64,000 nt of DNA from Pedobacter frigiditerrae (GCF_032678705.1 NZ_JAVTSS010000001.1:1178001-1242000), one strand, 5' to 3'; numbered from the stretch's first letter, positions 33,934 through 43,151 are shown. Translations and numbers: made by a program. Notes: a model not told the origin generated them from the sequence alone.

Positions 33934-35019
33934 ATGTACACTTTCTTAACCATAGCTATTTTATTAGTTCTTGTTACCTATTTTGTAATCAACTTACCTG
34001 TATTTGGTAAATTACCTACTGGAGATAGATTAGAAAAGATTAAGAAACTCCCTAATTATCAAGACGGAGAGATTAAGAACCAAAGTTTTACACCCGTTAA
34101 GCCTGAAGGAGTTTCTTATTGGGATATGCTTTCTAAAGTAATTGCAGGCAATAAAGATGGAACTCCGAAAAGTATAATTCCTCATCTAAAACCAGATTTT
34201 AGTAATTCAGAGCAATTCAAACTGACTTGGTTTGGCCATTCTTCTTATTTAATTCAGGTTGATGGAAAAAATATTTTAGTTGACCCAGTTTTTAGTGAAC
34301 GAACATCACCATTCCAATTTTTAGGAACAAAAAGATTTGCTGGGACTGATTTTGTAAACATCGAAGATTTTCCACCTTTAGATATTATTTTAATTACCCA
34401 TGATCATTATGACCATTTAGATTACAATGCTATTTTAAAATTGAAAAATTCAAATGCAAAGTTTATTACCTCTCTTGGTGTTGGCGCTCATTTAGAACAT
34501 TGGGGAATTGAATCTGAAAGAATAACGGAATTAGCTTGGCAAGAAGAAACATCGCCCATGGCAAATATTTCTTTTAAAGCTATGCCAGCTAGACATTTTT
34601 CTGGACGATTATTTAAAAGGAACCAAACACTTTGGTCTTCATTTATCCTTAAAACCAAAAATAACAATGTTTATTTAGGGGGCGATTCTGGCTATGATTT
34701 TCATTTTAAAGAAATTGGAGAGAATTACGGTCCATTTGATTTAGCGATTTTAGAATGTGGACAGTTCAATAAAATGTGGCCAAATATTCACATGTTTCCA
34801 GAAGAAGTGGTACAAGCCAGTATCGATTTAAAAGCCAAATACTTACTTCCAGTGCATTGGGGTAAATACAGATTAGCCCTGCATAACTGGGATGAATCTA
34901 TAAATGGAGTTACTAAAAGTGCTAAAGATTTAAACATTGATGTGTTAACGCCACAGCTCGGCGAAACCTTTAATTTGGAAAATAATCTACCAAAAATTAA
35001 ATGGTGGAAAAATTTATAA
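33934..35019 (+). CDS. MBL-fold metallo-hydrolase, NAPE-PLD/UlaG-like
   Basis: A 361-residue protein with one N-terminal membrane helix (about 3-22) and a metallo-beta-lactamase domain: WFGHSSYLIQ, THDHYDHLD for the zinc ligands, GGDSGYDFHF and PVHWGKYRLALH near the end. This is the pattern of N-acyl phosphatidylethanolamine phospholipase D-like and ascorbate-lactonase-like enzymes. The anchored helix suggests a membrane-bound, possibly periplasm-facing lipid hydrolase. An ATG at 33934 is chosen over the in-frame TTG at 33928. Confidence 0.88.
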   Translation: MYTFLTIAILLVLVTYFVINLPVFGKLPTGDRLEKIKKLPNYQDGEIKNQSFTPVKPEGVSYWDMLSKVIAGNKDGTPKSIIPHLKPDFSNSEQFKLTWFGHSSYLIQVDGKNILVDPVFSERTSPFQFLGTKRFAGTDFVNIEDFPPLDIILITHDHYDHLDYNAILKLKNSNAKFITSLGVGAHLEHWGIESERITELAWQEETSPMANISFKAMPARHFSGRLFKRNQTLWSSFILKTKNNNVYLGGDSGYDFHFKEIGENYGPFDLAILECGQFNKMWPNIHMFPEEVVQASIDLKAKYLLPVHWGKYRLALHNWDESINGVTKSAKDLNIDVLTPQLGETFNLENNLPKIKWWKNL

Positions 35020-35079
35020 ATTGTTTAAATGAACAATTGATGCTAATTTAGTGTTCTACTAAGCAAAAAAGCTAAGCTT

Positions 35080-35460
35080 ATGAAAACCGATTTTGTAGAA
35101 ATTTTCCAGACCATTAGAGCAAATCTTCAGCCTTATACTGCTAACGGATTTACTGCTAGAGTAAATAGCGAAACTGTTTACGAGCTTTGGAATGAAAAGT
35201 TATTTGATGCTAATGGTGATAAAATTGAGGTTTCTCCGTTTGCCAGTGTTGCAATTGAAGAAAATGCGGTGAAATTTTGCTTATTATCAATGATTGAAGA
35301 AACTGATTTTAATAAAATTTTACATCCAGATTTGCTAAGTCATTCAATAGATGATGGTTCTTGTTTTTCTATCACAAAACTCGATGATAAGTTATTGGAA
35401 CAAATTATTAATGCCATGGGCTTAAACTTTACTAATTTTAAACAAAAGGGGTGGGTATAA
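35080..35460 (+). CDS. Conserved hypothetical protein, 126 aa
   Basis: I do not recognise a family. The protein is acidic and soluble with no signal or membrane segment; it has YELWNEKLFDANGDKIEVSP and SHSIDDGSCFSITKLDD. Its end overlaps the next gene by 10 bases in another frame, so the two are coupled and are followed one base later by miaA. Real-gene status is supported by codon use and the tight arrangement. Confidence 0.7.
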   Translation: MKTDFVEIFQTIRANLQPYTANGFTARVNSETVYELWNEKLFDANGDKIEVSPFASVAIEENAVKFCLLSMIEETDFNKILHPDLLSHSIDDGSCFSITKLDDKLLEQIINAMGLNFTNFKQKGWV

Positions 35461-36293
35461 ATCCGTTTTGGCAAGAAGATTTTTTTTTAATTGTTCAAGG
35501 TATTTATCACCAAGCACAAATACAATGTGCTGAACATCATTTTATTATTTCTTTTGACCAAAAATTATTAATTCACTTGATACCGTTGGATAATGATTTT
35601 AATCCAGAAGAATTAACTCAGCTTCAAGTTAAATATCAAAAAGAGAATATATTACTGATTCAACTTTGGGAAGATGTTTGGTTAACAAAAAGGACTCAAG
35701 TCTTAAGCAGGATAAATTCATTTTTAGGATTAAACAAAAGCTATCACGGTCGTAAGGCTAAAATTGCCGCTCTAAATTTAAAACAAGCTTCTAGTTTTTT
35801 AAATGATAACCACTTACAAGGTTATATAAAGGCCAAATGTCATTTTGGTTTAATGGATAATGATAAATTAATTGCCGTAGCCAGTTTTAGCGAGGCAAGG
35901 CCGATGAAAAGTAAAGGAGAAAGTTATCTATCAGCAGAATTAGTTCGTTTTGCCTCTATTGATGGATTAACTATTGTAGGAGGATTAAGTAAATTAATAA
36001 AGCACTTTTTAAAACAGGTTAAGATTGATGATTTAATGAGCTACGCCGATAGAGATTGGTCTTTAGGCAAGGGTTATAATAAATTAGGTTTTCAACTTAG
36101 TGAAACAACTCCGCCAGCTTTTTTATATGTAAATGAGGAAAAGCTAATCCGATATTTTCCACATCGTTTGCCGAAAACAATTTTAACCGCATTTGAAGCG
36201 CAAAATATTTTAAATTTGGATGATTTCCTTGCATCAAATGGTTATTTAAAACTATTTAATACAGGCAATTTAAAGTATCATTTATACCTCTAA
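35451..36293 (+). CDS. Hypothetical protein with acyltransferase-like/endonuclease-associated domain
   Basis: A 280-residue protein with GTG start. The N-terminal half is unfamiliar. Residues 87-107 (SRINSFLGLNKSYHGRKAKI) and 163-214 carry ELVRFASIDGLTIVGGLSKL and SYADRDWSLGKGYNKLGF. From memory the latter pattern occurs in phage proteins next to homing-endonuclease domains and resembles the Mom/GNAT-like fold; no HNH or GIY-YIG motif is seen here. It may be a nucleic-acid-modifying acyltransferase or a domesticated endonuclease part. Its place directly before miaA points to tRNA or nucleic acid modification, but this is speculative. Confidence 0.65.
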   Translation: MGINPFWQEDFFLIVQGIYHQAQIQCAEHHFIISFDQKLLIHLIPLDNDFNPEELTQLQVKYQKENILLIQLWEDVWLTKRTQVLSRINSFLGLNKSYHGRKAKIAALNLKQASSFLNDNHLQGYIKAKCHFGLMDNDKLIAVASFSEARPMKSKGESYLSAELVRFASIDGLTIVGGLSKLIKHFLKQVKIDDLMSYADRDWSLGKGYNKLGFQLSETTPPAFLYVNEEKLIRYFPHRLPKTILTAFEAQNILNLDDFLASNGYLKLFNTGNLKYHLYL

Positions 36294-36294
36294 A

Positions 36295-37212
36295 ATGTCT
36301 AACCCTTTGCTCATAATTTTAGGTCCAACTGCTTCTGGTAAAACAAAATTGGCTGTTTCTTTGGCCGATAAGTTTAATGGAGAAATAATCAGTGCAGACA
36401 GTCGCCAAATTTTTAGGGATATGGATATCGGCACCGGTAAAGATTTAAATGAATATCTGGTTAATGGAAAATCTATTCCATATCATTTGATTAACATTAA
36501 AGAAGCTGGCGATAAATATCATGTAGATGCATTTAAAAATGATTTTTATGAAGCATATACCGATATTACTGAACGAAATGTAAACCCAATTCTTTGTGGT
36601 GGAACAGGTATGTATATCCATAGTCTATTACAAAATCAACAATTTACCGCTGTTCCAAAAGATGAAGATTTGAGAGTTGAACTTCAGTATTTAGAAAAAT
36701 ATCAATTGTTGCAACGACTGGACAAGTACCCAAAAGAATTAACTAAAAATGTAGATTATTCATCTTCCAAAAGGTTGGTAAGGGCAATTGAAATAGCAGA
36801 GTTTTTAAGTCATCATCAGTTAAAGAAAATTGAGAGACCAGTCATTAACTCTTTTATTATTGGCTTACAAAGCGATGTAGAAAGCAGGAGGAAAAGAATT
36901 TTAGAAAGGCTAGAACTAAGGCTAAAATCTGGATTAATTGAAGAAGTTGAAGCTTTGTTGAATAAAGGGATTTCTAAAGAGACGTTAATTTTTTATGGCC
37001 TTGAATATAAATTTATCACTTCTTATTTATCTGATGAATTAGACTTTGCAACACTAAGGGAAAGATTAGGTACTGCAATTTGTCAATTTGCCAAAAGGCA
37101 AATGACCTTTTTCAGAAAGATGGAAAAAGATGGTATTCAAATCAACTGGTTTGATATTAATGACAATTTCTTAAAAGAAAGGGTAATTAAATTGGTAGAG
37201 GCAGCTGTTTAA
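36295..37212 (+). CDS. miaA: MiaA, tRNA dimethylallyltransferase
   Basis: MiaA adds a dimethylallyl group to N6 of A37 in tRNAs reading UNN codons. The 305-residue protein has the P-loop GPTASGKTKLAV (9-20), SADSRQIFRDMDIGTGK, the YHLIN motif, LCGGTGMYIHSLL and C-terminal TAICQFAKRQMTFFRK. It starts one base after the stop of the upstream gene. Confidence 0.96.
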   Translation: MSNPLLIILGPTASGKTKLAVSLADKFNGEIISADSRQIFRDMDIGTGKDLNEYLVNGKSIPYHLINIKEAGDKYHVDAFKNDFYEAYTDITERNVNPILCGGTGMYIHSLLQNQQFTAVPKDEDLRVELQYLEKYQLLQRLDKYPKELTKNVDYSSSKRLVRAIEIAEFLSHHQLKKIERPVINSFIIGLQSDVESRRKRILERLELRLKSGLIEEVEALLNKGISKETLIFYGLEYKFITSYLSDELDFATLRERLGTAICQFAKRQMTFFRKMEKDGIQINWFDINDNFLKERVIKLVEAAV

Positions 37213-37232
37213 GTTATTAGATTTATAAATAA

Positions 37233-37450
37233 GTTGGCGAGGACGCCAACGCTGGAATTATCCCTTGTTGGTGTCCTCGCCAACGTTGTTCGGAACAAAA
37301 TTATTAGGACTTATTTTAGACCTCAGCGAGGTCGTATATCTATAGCTATTACGCAATTATGGTGTGCGACCCCAGCTGGGGTCGAATGCATGCTTTGTAA
37401 TTTCCTATAGATATTTTATCCCCCGAAATTTCGGGGCAGGCTCTCTGGGA
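37233..37450. repeat. Cluster of nested palindromes before the adenine methylase gene
   Basis: The 471-base gap holds at least four palindromes: GTTGGCGAGGACGCCAAC (37233-37250) with a 17/18 inverted copy at 37267-37284; GACCTCAGCGAGGTC (37319-37333); CGACCCCAGCTGGGGTCG (37368-37385); and CCCCGAAATTTCGGGG (37422-37437). TATCTATAG near 37337 is mirrored by CTATAGATA near 37404. From 37450 to the methylase start no feature is seen. Such clusters often mark old element insertions or island borders. Confidence 0.7.
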
Positions 37451-37683
37451 TAATTGAAACTACCGTTTGATTTTTAACCATACCTGCCTGCAGTTTAGGT
37501 AATAGAAACTTGAAAACAAGGTCTGAGCATTTTTTCTATATTAATTATGTGCCAATGTGTTTTAATTTTTAGTCTTACGAGCTTTATGATGTCATTAATA
37601 ACAATAATTGTACTTTGTGAAAAAACATACATTCGTTTTAAACAGTTCCTAAATTTGATTCAAAATAATTGCATATTCGCTGA

Positions 37684-38811
37684 ATGAATACAAAGGTAAG
37701 GCCATTACTTAAATGGACGGGAGGGAAGTTTGATGAATTTGGTTTATTTGCAACTCATATTCCTAAATTCGACAGGTATATTGAGCCATTTTTCGGTGGT
37801 GGTGGTGTCTTTTTTGCCTTAAAACCAAGTGTTCAGTCCTTCATTAACGATAAAAGTTCAGACCTAATTAACTTTTATAACCAAATTGGTAATGAAGAGT
37901 TCAAAACCGGACTTCTCAAATATGTAGATGCTTGGGAGCAACTAACTGAAATTTGCGCCGAACTTTGGAAAACTTGCTCAGTAGATTTTATCAAATATGT
38001 AAAAGGTAAATGCTTAATTGAGCAATTTGAGAAAACCTTACTTACAAAATTCTTATCAGTATTTAAATCAAGTTTAATATTTAACGAATCTGATTTTATA
38101 ATTGATTTCCCCTTATTCCAAAAGACGGTTTTAGCAAGCATTACAGGTAAAACCAAAAGAATTAGAAATATATCCGTAAGGGAAAATAGAAAATTTACGA
38201 TTGATGAATTAGAAGCACATTTTGAAACAGGGTTGAGAGGAGGAGTTTATTTGTTTTTTAGGGAATTACTCAATAAACAGCATAAAAAACAGATAGTGTT
38301 GGTAGATTCAAAAGCAAGTGCCAATTGGTATTTTGTGAGAGAATTTTGTTATGGCTCGATGTTTAGGTTCAATAAACGAAGTGAGTTTAATATTCCCTAT
38401 GGGGGAATCGCTTATAATCGGAAGAACTTTAGGAAAAAAGTAGATAAGATATTTGGTGAGCGAATCATCAAGTTATTTAAACACTCGAGCCTATCTAATT
38501 TGGATTTCGAAGTATTCTTAAAGTCTATCGATTTAAAGCCAACTGATTTTATATTCCTCGACCCGCCTTATGACAGCGAGTTTTCTGAATACGACCAGAG
38601 TACATTTACACAGCACGACCAAAAAAGATTAGCAGATTTTCTAATCAATATCGCAGCAAAATGGATGATTATAATTAAAGAAACTTCTTTCATCCGAGAG
38701 ATATATACTCATTCCACAGTTAAAATAAATACTTTCGATAAAAATTATAGATATAATGTTAAAGGCCGTAACGATAGAAATGTGCAGCATCTCATCATTA
38801 CTAACTATTAA
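37684..38811 (+). CDS. DNA adenine methylase (D12 class N6-adenine methyltransferase)
   Basis: A 375-residue SAM-dependent DNA methyltransferase of the Dam/D12 family. Motifs are LLKWTGGKFDEF near the start, EPFFGGGGVFFAL (SAM motif I, FxGxG), INDKSSDLINFYNQ (motif II) and FIFLDPPYDSEFSEYD (catalytic DPPY). The recognition site cannot be read. No restriction endonuclease is adjacent, so it is an orphan methylase for gene regulation or defence remnant. It is longer than E. coli Dam, with an insert around residues 90-190. Upstream is a palindrome cluster; together these suggest acquisition. Confidence 0.9.
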   Translation: MNTKVRPLLKWTGGKFDEFGLFATHIPKFDRYIEPFFGGGGVFFALKPSVQSFINDKSSDLINFYNQIGNEEFKTGLLKYVDAWEQLTEICAELWKTCSVDFIKYVKGKCLIEQFEKTLLTKFLSVFKSSLIFNESDFIIDFPLFQKTVLASITGKTKRIRNISVRENRKFTIDELEAHFETGLRGGVYLFFRELLNKQHKKQIVLVDSKASANWYFVREFCYGSMFRFNKRSEFNIPYGGIAYNRKNFRKKVDKIFGERIIKLFKHSSLSNLDFEVFLKSIDLKPTDFIFLDPPYDSEFSEYDQSTFTQHDQKRLADFLINIAAKWMIIIKETSFIREIYTHSTVKINTFDKNYRYNVKGRNDRNVQHLIITNY

Positions 38812-39006
38812 TTAAATGCGTTAACTTATAGTTAAAGTTCAATTTTTATTCGCTCAATTTCATATCTGCTATAGTATTGAATGTTAATATGTTATTAACT
38901 ATTTGAATTTTTCGTCAACCTTCTGGCTTCTTTTTTGTTTAAATTTATATTAACGAGCAATAATGCTTACAAAAACAAAAAAACACTTAACCAAAGTATT
39001 TTAAAA

Positions 39007-39510
39007 ATGAAAAAATCAACTAAATTTTTAGCTTCTGCAGCAGCTGCACTGGCTTTATTTTTTTCAATTGACGCAAATGCACAATCGGCACCTAAATTTG
39101 GGATCGGTTTAAATGTTGGTGCTGGCGTTGGCACTGGACAGAGTTTTGCAATAGGTGGTGATTTACGTTATCAATTTGATGTTGACAAACAATTATCTAT
39201 TCCGATAACAGCAGGTTATACAAATATTCAGTATAAAGATGCTTATGGAGACATCAGTTTTGGATACATTCCAGTAAAAGCTGGCCTTAAATATTTCTTC
39301 AATGATACTGGTGCTGGTGTTTATGGTTTAGCAGAAGCTGGTGCTGCCTTTGGTGTGGGAGATTACAGCGGTACTGATTTTGTTTATTCTCCTGCCTTAG
39401 GATATGCTTGGAGCAATGGGTTAGATTTAGCTGCAAAATATGAAGGCATAGCATCAGGCGGTACTAATGGTTACGTTGGTATACGTTTGGCTTACGGCTT
39501 TAAATTGTAA
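39007..39510 (+). CDS. Small outer-membrane beta-barrel protein (paralog 1 of 3)
   Basis: A 167-residue exported protein: signal peptide MKKSTKFLASAAAALALFFS with cleavage after NAQ, then an eight-stranded-type barrel pattern with GIGLNVGAGVGTG and ending in RLAYGFKL. It is the first of three related genes, all sharing FxIPxKxxxK(Y/V)F and a GxGxGY segment. Function unknown. A start at 38935 would add a non-signal-like stretch and is rejected. Confidence 0.82.
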   Translation: MKKSTKFLASAAAALALFFSIDANAQSAPKFGIGLNVGAGVGTGQSFAIGGDLRYQFDVDKQLSIPITAGYTNIQYKDAYGDISFGYIPVKAGLKYFFNDTGAGVYGLAEAGAAFGVGDYSGTDFVYSPALGYAWSNGLDLAAKYEGIASGGTNGYVGIRLAYGFKL

Positions 39511-39531
39511 TCAAATCAAATAGTATTCAAA

Positions 39532-39560
39532 AGTCCCCTTAAGTAAAATTTAAGGGGACT
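39532..39560 (+). terminator. Rho-independent terminator after paralog 1
   Basis: AGTCCCCTTA (39532-39541) and its complement (39551-39560) are followed by six T residues. The arm AGTCCCCTT is also part of the repeats at 2863-2872. Confidence 0.9.
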
Positions 39561-39592
39561 TTTTTGTTATATTTAAATGCTAATGTCCCTCA

Positions 39593-40111
39593 ATGAATAA
39601 CAAAATTATTGTTTCCTTTATTTCCTTACTAGTTCTTACGTATAACTTAAAAGCTCAAAGTTATGATGATTTTACAAAAGTGAAATTTGGCATTGGCGGT
39701 GGTTTCGGGATAACAACAAAAGCATCTCCATTTGGCTATGCAATTAATTTAAATCCTCAAATCCAATATTCACCTTCAGATGAGTTAGCATTAAACCTAG
39801 TGATTGGTTATACTCGTTTGCTTACAAAGGATACTAGCCCTATAAAAGATTATGATTTTATTCCTGTAAAACTAGAAATAAAAATATTTCCAATAACTGA
39901 AAGTATTTACAGCGTTGGTATAGTTGGCGCTGGTTTTGGAATCGTTAAAGGTGTTAAAACTAACTTTACTTATGGTGGTGGTTTCGGATATCGCTTTTTG
40001 AATGGTTATGATTTAGGAATTAAATATGAAGCTTATCAGCAAAGTAAAAAATCAATAAACTATCAATCAAGAGCTAATCAATTTCTATTGGCATTTACCT
40101 ATTTTCTATAG
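39593..40111 (+). CDS. Small outer-membrane beta-barrel protein (paralog 2 of 3)
   Basis: A 172-residue exported barrel with signal peptide to about residue 21 (LTYNLKAQ). The segment GIGGGFGITTKASPFGYAI, then GYTRLLTKDTSPIKDYDFIP and TYGGGFGYRFLNGYDLGIKY, matches paralog 3 closely (GYTRLFTRDNFPAIADYDFIP there) and paralog 1 more distantly. It lies 33 bases after the terminator of paralog 1 and has no obvious terminator of its own. Function unknown. Confidence 0.82.
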   Translation: MNNKIIVSFISLLVLTYNLKAQSYDDFTKVKFGIGGGFGITTKASPFGYAINLNPQIQYSPSDELALNLVIGYTRLLTKDTSPIKDYDFIPVKLEIKIFPITESIYSVGIVGAGFGIVKGVKTNFTYGGGFGYRFLNGYDLGIKYEAYQQSKKSINYQSRANQFLLAFTYFL

Positions 40112-40266
40112 ATGTAATTTCTATAGCTAAAAATTAGCTTTCTATTTTAAGCCTTTTAGGTTTAATTTATTTCAAAAAATATTCCTTGTTTTTAAAACCA
40201 ATCGAAGTTTTAACACGTAAATGAATTAACAAAAACAAAAATTCATCCGTATTAAAATTTTGAACT

Positions 40267-40812
40267 ATGAAAACAATTACTAAAATTTTTATGATTGCGA
40301 TTATTGCAATTTCATCTTTAACTGCATTCAACTCGAAAGCACAAACTTCTACCATGTCTACAATGAATTCTGATATCAAATTCAAAATAGGTGTCGGGGC
40401 TAGTGCAGGTATTACAAGAGATTCTTCTCCTTTTAGTTATGCTTTAGGAGCGGATGTTAGATTGCAATTAGATTTGTCTCCTTATGTTGCTTTAACAGCA
40501 TCTGGCGGTTACACCCGACTATTTACTCGTGATAATTTCCCTGCAATTGCAGATTATGATTTTATCCCAGCCATTGGTGGCGTAAAAGTATTTCCAATTA
40601 AAAGAATGTATCTGTCAGCTAATATTGGTGCTGGATTTGCCATTCAAGATGGTTCTAAAACTTCATTAATTTTTGGTGGTGGAACAGGATATGAATTTAA
40701 CAATGGTCTTGAAATTGGCATTCGTTACGAAGGTTATCAACAAGATAGTTCTTCTTCAACTTACCAACCTGTAAATGGCCAATATGCGCTAAGAATTGGA
40801 TATAACTTCTAA
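40267..40812 (+). CDS. Small outer-membrane beta-barrel protein (paralog 3 of 3)
   Basis: A 181-residue exported barrel with signal peptide to about residue 25 (AFNSKAQ). It has GVGASAGITRDSSPFSYALG, the GYTRLFTRDN and ADYDFIPAIGGVKVFPI segments and GGGTGYEFNNGLEIGIRYEG. Tandem arrangement with paralogs 1 and 2 points to local duplication; sequence similarity between 2 and 3 is higher than with 1. Closed by a terminator. Confidence 0.82.
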   Translation: MKTITKIFMIAIIAISSLTAFNSKAQTSTMSTMNSDIKFKIGVGASAGITRDSSPFSYALGADVRLQLDLSPYVALTASGGYTRLFTRDNFPAIADYDFIPAIGGVKVFPIKRMYLSANIGAGFAIQDGSKTSLIFGGGTGYEFNNGLEIGIRYEGYQQDSSSSTYQPVNGQYALRIGYNF

Positions 40813-40840
40813 TTATAATTAAAATCTAATTTTATTAAAA

Positions 40841-40860
40841 GCCTTCGATATTTCGGAGGC
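40841..40860 (+). terminator. Rho-independent terminator after paralog 3
   Basis: GCCTTCGA (40841-40848) pairs with TTCGGAGGC-type arm ending at 40860 with one G-U pair and is followed by six T residues and preceded by an A-run. Confidence 0.85.
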
Positions 40861-40965
40861 TTTTTTGTTATTTTAAAATTATAAATGCTATTTTGAGCCG
40901 GAAACAAAATCTATGAAAACAGCGGTACATTTTCTGAAATGATATCGTGATTAAACTAAATATAA

Positions 40966-41499
40966 ATGAAAAAATATTTCGGAATGGGAGCCTTAATACT
41001 GTTAATGGCTTGTAATAGTGCAGACAAAAAAACAGCAGAAGGAAAAGATACTACAAATCATAAAACTGAAGTGATAGCTACGGTTGCTCCAGATTTTAAA
41101 GATGTTAAACTTCAAAACATCTATACTTCTTACATCTCATTAAAAAACGCATTGGTATCTTCAAAACAAGATGAAGCTAAAGTTGCGGCAAAGGCTCTTG
41201 GTGCTGAGCTTAAAAATTATACCGGATGTGAGAATACTGCTATAACTGCGAATAAAATTGAAGCAGCAAAAGATATTGTAGAACAGCGCAAAGAGTTTAC
41301 TTCATTAAGTTCTGATGTGATTGCAATGTTTAAACATGCTGAGCTTACTAAAGGAGCAATTTTTGTACAACATTGCCCAATGGCAAACAAAGGAGAAGGT
41401 GGAGATTGGCTTGCTTCAGAGAAAAAAATACAAAATCCATACTATGGAAGTGAGATGATGGAATGTGGTGCAGTGATAGAAGAAATAAAAGCCAAATAA
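40966..41499 (+). CDS. DUF3347 lipoprotein
   Basis: A 177-residue lipoprotein with lipobox LMAC (Cys16). The DUF3347 domain spans about 45-177: YTSYISLKNALVSSKQDEA at its start and HCPMANKGEGGDWLA with IQNPYYGSEMMECG at its end. In copper-efflux adaptors this domain's HCPMA and C residues bind metal, so a periplasmic copper or heavy-metal role is likely. No efflux genes are adjacent. Confidence 0.85.
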   Translation: MKKYFGMGALILLMACNSADKKTAEGKDTTNHKTEVIATVAPDFKDVKLQNIYTSYISLKNALVSSKQDEAKVAAKALGAELKNYTGCENTAITANKIEAAKDIVEQRKEFTSLSSDVIAMFKHAELTKGAIFVQHCPMANKGEGGDWLASEKKIQNPYYGSEMMECGAVIEEIKAK

Positions 41500-41577
41500 G
41501 TTTATTAAAAAACGCAAATTAACACTAACTTAACAGCTTTGTTAGGTTTAAACGCAATTAATTAAAATCAGATTAAC

Positions 41578-41585
41578 TATTTTTG
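41578..41585 (+). promoter_or_regulatory. -7 promoter box of gltA
   Basis: TATTTTTG matches TAnnTTTG and lies 23 bases before the gltA ATG. No TTG is found at the ideal 19-base distance, so the -33 element is weak or absent. Confidence 0.45.
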
Positions 41586-41608
41586 TTATTATAAATTATT
41601 AAGAATAT

Positions 41609-42895
41609 ATGTCAGCTATTGCAGAAATTAAGATAGACGGTAAAACATACGAGTTTCCGGTTATTACTGGAACAGAAGGTGAGAAGGCCATCGATATTTC
41701 GAAGTTAAGAGACCTTACTGGTCACATCACATTAGATTTTGGGTACAAAAACACAGGCTCAACCAAAAGCGCAATTACTTTTTTAGACGGAGAATTAGGT
41801 GTTTTAAAATATCGTGGTTATCCTATCGAGCAATTAGCAGAAAAATCTACATTTTTAGAAGTTGCCTATTTACTTATTTATGGTAAACTGCCTAAAAAAG
41901 ACGAATTAGAAGGTTTTCAAAATGACATTAGCAAGCACACGCTAATTCATGAAGATATGAAGAAATTTTTAGATGGTTATCCTTCTAAATCTCATCCAAT
42001 GGCTCAAGTAGCTTCATTGGTGTGTTCGCTATCCACTTTCTATCCTGAATCGTTAAATGCAAATTCTTCACAGGAAGAAATGAATTTAACAATGATTAAG
42101 TTGTTGGCAAAATTCCCAACAATCGTATCATTCATTTACAAAAAATCTTTAGGTCATCCACTTATTTATCCTAAAAATAAATATGATTATGTAACCAATT
42201 TCATGAATATGATTTTTGGTCAACGTACAGAAGAGATAGAAATTGACCCAGTTGTAGTTAGTGCAATGAATACTTTACTAATCTTACACGCAGACCACGA
42301 ACAAAACTGTTCTGCATCAACTGTAAGAATGGTTGGTTCTTCAGATTGTAACTTATACGCTTCAGTTTCTGCAGGTATAGCTGCACTTTGGGGTCCACTA
42401 CATGGTGGTGCAAACCAAGCGGTAATTGAAATGCTTGAGTTGATTAAGGAAGATGGTGGCGACACTGAAAAATGGATTAACAAAGCAAAAGATAAAAATG
42501 ACCCTTTCCGTATGATGGGTTTTGGTCACCGTGTGTATAAAAACTTCGACCCAAGAGCTAAAATCATTAAAAAAGCTTGCGATGATATCCTAGAGAAATT
42601 AGGCATTAATGACCCTGTTCTAGAAATTGCTAAAAAATTAGAAGAGGCTGCATTGAGCGACCCATATTTCATCGACCGTAAATTATATCCAAACGTAGAT
42701 TTTTATTCAGGTATCATTTACAGAGCATTAGGTTTCCCTACTGATATGTTTACAGTATTATTTGCATTAGGTCGCTTACCAGGATGGATTGCACAATGGA
42801 AAGAGATGCATGAAAACAAAGAACCAATAGGTCGTCCTCGTCAAATTTATGTTGGCGATGTTGACATGGATTTCGTAGATATCAATAAAAGATAA
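41609..42895 (+). CDS. gltA: Citrate synthase (type II)
   Basis: Condenses acetyl-CoA and oxaloacetate, the entry step of the TCA cycle. The 428-residue protein has HADHEQNCSASTVRMVGSS with the first catalytic His, GPLHGGANQAVIEML with the second, and MGFGHRVYKNFDPRAK with the CoA/oxaloacetate site and catalytic Asp nearby in NVDFYSGI. N-terminal small beta domain as in hexameric type II enzymes. It is a single gene with its own terminator. Confidence 0.97.
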   Translation: MSAIAEIKIDGKTYEFPVITGTEGEKAIDISKLRDLTGHITLDFGYKNTGSTKSAITFLDGELGVLKYRGYPIEQLAEKSTFLEVAYLLIYGKLPKKDELEGFQNDISKHTLIHEDMKKFLDGYPSKSHPMAQVASLVCSLSTFYPESLNANSSQEEMNLTMIKLLAKFPTIVSFIYKKSLGHPLIYPKNKYDYVTNFMNMIFGQRTEEIEIDPVVVSAMNTLLILHADHEQNCSASTVRMVGSSDCNLYASVSAGIAALWGPLHGGANQAVIEMLELIKEDGGDTEKWINKAKDKNDPFRMMGFGHRVYKNFDPRAKIIKKACDDILEKLGINDPVLEIAKKLEEAALSDPYFIDRKLYPNVDFYSGIIYRALGFPTDMFTVLFALGRLPGWIAQWKEMHENKEPIGRPRQIYVGDVDMDFVDINKR

Positions 42896-42915
42896 ATTGA
42901 AAATATAAAAAGATA

Positions 42916-42940
42916 AACCGATGCTAATTTAGTATCGGTT
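42916..42940 (+). terminator. Rho-independent terminator after gltA
   Basis: AACCGATGCT (42916-42925) pairs with AGTATCGGTT (42931-42940) with one mismatch and is followed by seven T residues. Confidence 0.9.
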
Positions 42941-42954
42941 TTTTTTATGTTTTT

Positions 42955-43100
42955 TGAAAATGAAAGTCCTGTAATTCTATCAATAATTAGTCCTGCTGTC
43001 CACTTTACTTCACTTCGTTTCGTGCTCGTTACCATCAGCCTGCCTGCCGGACAGGCAGGGTTTAGGAACAAAGTTAATTCGCCTCGAACTAAAAAACACT
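42955..43100. repeat. Dispersed intergenic repeat, copy with CCTGCC palindrome
   Basis: The 256-base gap between convergent genes continues TTTTTTGAAAATGAAAGTCC, carries AGTCCTGCTGTCC and a perfect 21-bp-class palindrome around CCTGCCTGCCGG (43039-43059), whose reverse complement is found at 47633-47653 and 51337-51357. No gene or RNA is seen. Confidence 0.55.
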
Positions 43101-43151
43101 CATAGTTTGTTAACCAAGGTTTTTCTAAAATCTTTAATGAGTTTAGAAAAA

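Noticed and set aside
37684..38811. Complete restriction-modification system
   Set aside because: No endonuclease gene is next to the methylase on either side.
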